From DASZWJ01 sp963813895 (GTDB lineage: Bacteria; Pseudomonadota; Gammaproteobacteria; JAURND01): DNA of 64,000 nt. The translations under genes were made by a program, and so were the position numbers. Below, one piece after another: positions 62,024 to 64,000 of the stretch (within the stretch, counting starts at the first letter, position 1; each line of letters starts with the position of its first letter). The notes beneath the pieces are model-generated. The model was not told the origin of the DNA, made no database searches, and worked only from the letters and a program-made list of their open reading frames with translations. The DNA lies in contig CAWFAS010000001.1 in NCBI GenBank assembly GCA_963813895.1, positions 186,001 to 250,000 of the forward strand, written 5' to 3'.

Positions 62024-63097
62024 ATGTTGAAAAATTTCACTGCCGACGGTTTTCGCGGTTTTAGTGATATTACTATTAATCCATTGAAACGCTTTAACTT
62101 AATAGTAGGCAGAAATAATGTTGGCAAGACCGCATTATTAGAAGCAATCTTTCTCTTTTTAGGTGTATCTAATCCCAAGCTAACATTCGAATTAAATGCT
62201 TATCGTGGGCTGCAATCTATTCCTTTAAACGCTGATGAGATTTGGGGTTGGCTTTTTTATAACCGAAATACTGATCACAATATCCAATTAAAAGGTACGG
62301 ATAATCTGGGAATTGAACATAATTTAGAGATTAGCTTAAAGCCTTCCGAAAAAATTCAGCTAACTCCGGAAACATCATTTGATTCACTAATGGATCAAAA
62401 AAATATTTTTAGTACAGCCTCATTAAATAAAAACTTAAGCTTTACTTACAATAATTCTAAGAATGAATCTATTAAAACCCAAGCCCAAATCAGTCAAAAC
62501 CAAATATCTTGGAAAGGAGAACAAATATCCCCCTTTCCGCAAAGCTTTTATTTACCTTCATTTGTAAAAATAAATTCACAGGAAAATGCCAAGAGATTTA
62601 GTGATCTCGAAAAATTTGGTCAACATGAAGAAATCATCAAAATATTAAACATTATAGAACCACGACTGAAGCGCTTAAGTATTTCGTTTGCCGGTGGTAT
62701 AGCTAATATAAATGGGGATTTTGGCGTCTATCCACTTTTACCCATAACCTATATGGGCGATGGCATTTATCAATTACTTTCTATTTTGCTTGCTATTGTC
62801 AGCGCCTCAAGTGGCGGTTGTGTTTTGATAGATGAAATCGAGAAAGGATTATACTATGCAGTGATGCAAGCCGCATGGAAAGCAGTATGCGAACTGGCTA
62901 ATAAACGAAACGTGCAAATCATTGCCACCACTCATAGTTGGGAATTTGTTAAAGCCGCCTATCAAGCACACAAAGAAAATCTAAGTGATGAATTTTGCTT
63001 ACATCGTTTGGAGCGTATTGATAACAAAATTTCTGTTATAAGTTACGAAAAAGAAGATTTGGATACTTCTTTTGATTTAGGCTGGGAGGTCCGTTAA
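62024..63097 (+). CDS. AAA (AAA_15/AAA_21, OLD/SMC-like) ATPase
   Basis: A 357-residue ABC-type ATPase. It begins FTADGFRGFSDITINPLKRF, typical of OLD/RecF-like ATPases, with Walker A GRNNVGKT at residues 29-36, a variable middle insertion (about 60-190), a region that reads MGDGIYQLLSILLAIVSAS in place of the signature loop, Walker B GCVLIDEIEKGL (about 264-275) and the switch IIATTHSWEFVKAAY (about 300). A DUF3226/TOPRIM protein starts at the last base of its stop codon, so the two act together. ATPase plus TOPRIM nuclease recalls OLD nucleases and the PARIS (AriA/AriB) system. RBS AGGAG. Confidence 0.88.
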   Translation: MLKNFTADGFRGFSDITINPLKRFNLIVGRNNVGKTALLEAIFLFLGVSNPKLTFELNAYRGLQSIPLNADEIWGWLFYNRNTDHNIQLKGTDNLGIEHNLEISLKPSEKIQLTPETSFDSLMDQKNIFSTASLNKNLSFTYNNSKNESIKTQAQISQNQISWKGEQISPFPQSFYLPSFVKINSQENAKRFSDLEKFGQHEEIIKILNIIEPRLKRLSISFAGGIANINGDFGVYPLLPITYMGDGIYQLLSILLAIVSASSGGCVLIDEIEKGLYYAVMQAAWKAVCELANKRNVQIIATTHSWEFVKAAYQAHKENLSDEFCLHRLERIDNKISVISYEKEDLDTSFDLGWEVR

Positions 63098-63732
63098 TGA
63101 CGCAAGGGGCTTCCATACAACCTAAAACTCTGGATCAATCTAAATTATTGCTGGTTGAGGGAACAGATGACAAAAGATTTTTAGCGGCTATGCTAAAAAA
63201 ATTACAAATAGATAATGTGCAAATTGAGCCATACCATGGAACCGATGAACTATTAAAAATTTTACGCATTTTAAAAAAACGTCCTAACTTTAATATGCTT
63301 AGCACCATCGGTATTACTAAAGATGCTGACGATAAGTCAGTTGAGAATATCTTTAAGACCATAAATACTCATTTAAAAGAAAATGATTTTTCCAGACCTT
63401 CTTCCCTGGCTAATTTTTCAAATGAAGGGCACCCAAAAATAGGCGTTTTTGTCCTGCCAGATTGTGAACGCACAGGAGAGTTAGAAGAGCTTTTTATCGA
63501 TGCTCTTCCAAATTCAGAAATTCTACAATGCATAAACCAATTTGTGGAATGCTGCAAAACGAACAAACATCTTATTCATAAACCTGCAAAAACAAGATTT
63601 TACACTTGGCTGGCAGTTCAAAAAGAACCCCACCTTGACTTATGGGTGGCTGGAAATAGAAATTATTTCGATTTTGACCATATTGCTTTCAAAAAATTGC
63701 GTAAATTCCTGGAAGACCTTAGCACCCTTTAG
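63097..63732 (+). CDS. DUF3226 / TOPRIM-like protein paired with the ATPase
   Basis: A 211-residue protein. N-terminal LLLVEGTDDKRFL supplies the TOPRIM Glu (Glu21), and GITKDADDKSVENIF supplies the DxD pair (Asp76, Asp78), the metal site of OLD nucleases, primases and topoisomerases. FVLPDCERTGELEELF and the C-terminal TRFYTWLAVQKEPHL with FDFDHIAFKKLRKFLEDL match DUF3226. The gene overlaps the ATPase stop by one base. It is likely the nuclease or effector half of a two-gene module; nuclease activity is inferred from the motif only. Confidence 0.8.
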   Translation: MTQGASIQPKTLDQSKLLLVEGTDDKRFLAAMLKKLQIDNVQIEPYHGTDELLKILRILKKRPNFNMLSTIGITKDADDKSVENIFKTINTHLKENDFSRPSSLANFSNEGHPKIGVFVLPDCERTGELEELFIDALPNSEILQCINQFVECCKTNKHLIHKPAKTRFYTWLAVQKEPHLDLWVAGNRNYFDFDHIAFKKLRKFLEDLSTL

Positions 63733-63744
63733 CTCGGAGACCTT

Positions 63745-64000
63745 TTGCGCATCCTCTTTAATTATACAAAAAATACAACATTAAAATTTTTAACTAGCAA
63801 AGTGATTTTCTTAATCATTATTCTCATCATTTGCCTATGGGGGATAATCTTTACTTTGCCAAAATTATTTCCACCGCCTCCCTTGCTCCAACATATCAGT
63901 TTTTCACAGGCTGTTTATGACCAACATCAGCATTTATTACGCTTAACCCTATCTAAAGATGATAAATATCGCCTGTATACGCCATTACAGGATATCTCAC
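63745..64000 (+). CDS. pbpC: Penicillin-binding protein 1C, N-terminal part, runs off the window
   Basis: From TTG 63745 (CGGAG eight bases upstream) 85 residues are visible: a signal anchor (VIFLIIILIICLWGIIFTLP) then SFSQAVYDQHQHLLRLTLSK and DDKYRLYTPLQDIS, the beginning of PBP1C, which normally reads RVVxDRxGxLLRxxLxxDGxWR. The enzyme couples transglycosylase and transpeptidase domains to repair peptidoglycan. It follows the DUF3226 stop by 12 bases, so it may now be transcribed with the ATPase/TOPRIM pair. Confidence 0.82.
   Translation, partial: MRILFNYTKNTTLKFLTSKVIFLIIILIICLWGIIFTLPKLFPPPPLLQHISFSQAVYDQHQHLLRLTLSKDDKYRLYTPLQDIS

Noticed and set aside
63542..63784. An 80-codon plus-strand frame overlapping the DUF3226 end and the pbpC start
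   Set aside because: It is out of frame with two well-supported genes and shows no protein-like pattern.

Overview
The window looks like the chromosome of a gammaproteobacterium, most likely of the Legionellales (Legionella / Coxiella / Aquicella neighbourhood). This rests on A+T-rich coding DNA, Sel1-repeat and coiled-coil proteins of the kind these host-associated bacteria use as effectors, a decayed two-component pair resembling the LuxN/LqsS group, a muscle-type class I aldolase, and many long palindromic intergenic repeats. No 16S or other phylogenetic marker is present, so the placement is an inference. I saw no tRNA, rRNA or CRISPR array.

Layout. 0-3 kb: the 3' part of an ArsR-type regulator, a Bcr/CflA-like MFS pump, and a leftward NlpC/P60 peptidase. 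3-9 kb: a coiled-coil protein of unknown function and a 1281-residue RAP / ankyrin-like / Sel1 protein. 8.9-12.4 kb: an alpha/beta hydrolase divergent from a G+C-richer pair, oxalate decarboxylase plus an Nramp metal transporter. 12.5-20.5 kb: a graveyard of accessory DNA. It holds a RhuM fragment joined to a startless serine recombinase, a DinD fragment, a frameshifted HicB, MFS debris, a histidine kinase and response regulator ruined by stops, an S24-type repressor, and REC-like and LuxR-like small proteins.

20.6-28 kb: a small secreted protein, dipeptide epimerase, an emrA/emrB efflux pair separated by a repeat, yefM-yoeB, and a CPA1 Na+/H+ antiporter. 28.3-52 kb: a large sugar-phosphate supercluster. 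On the minus strand lie fba, pgm, a broken glucoamylase, gnd and tkt. On the plus strand lie zwf, pgl, a 2873-residue cyclic beta-1,2-glucan synthase (NdvB type), rpe, a HAD phosphatase, pgi and tal. Together these supply the oxidative and non-oxidative pentose phosphate pathway (only ribose-5-P isomerase is missing here), the glucose-6-P/glucose-1-P branch, and a large consumer of UDP-glucose.

52-64 kb: small housekeeping genes (membrane protein, GNAT, TrhO tRNA hydroxylase, GST, a beta-propeller-like protein), then a thioester alpha-2-macroglobulin (YfhM type). Next is an overlapping AAA-ATPase + TOPRIM/DUF3226 pair, which I consider the best candidate for an undescribed, possibly anti-phage, system. 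Last is the beginning of penicillin-binding protein 1C. The yfhM-pbpC partnership is well known, so the ATPase/TOPRIM pair looks like cargo inserted into a conserved locus.

Intergenic spaces carry at least seven kinds of palindromic repeat. Several have perfect arms of 35-57 bp, and one family has terminal inverted repeats whose outermost bases differ from copy to copy yet still pair within each copy.
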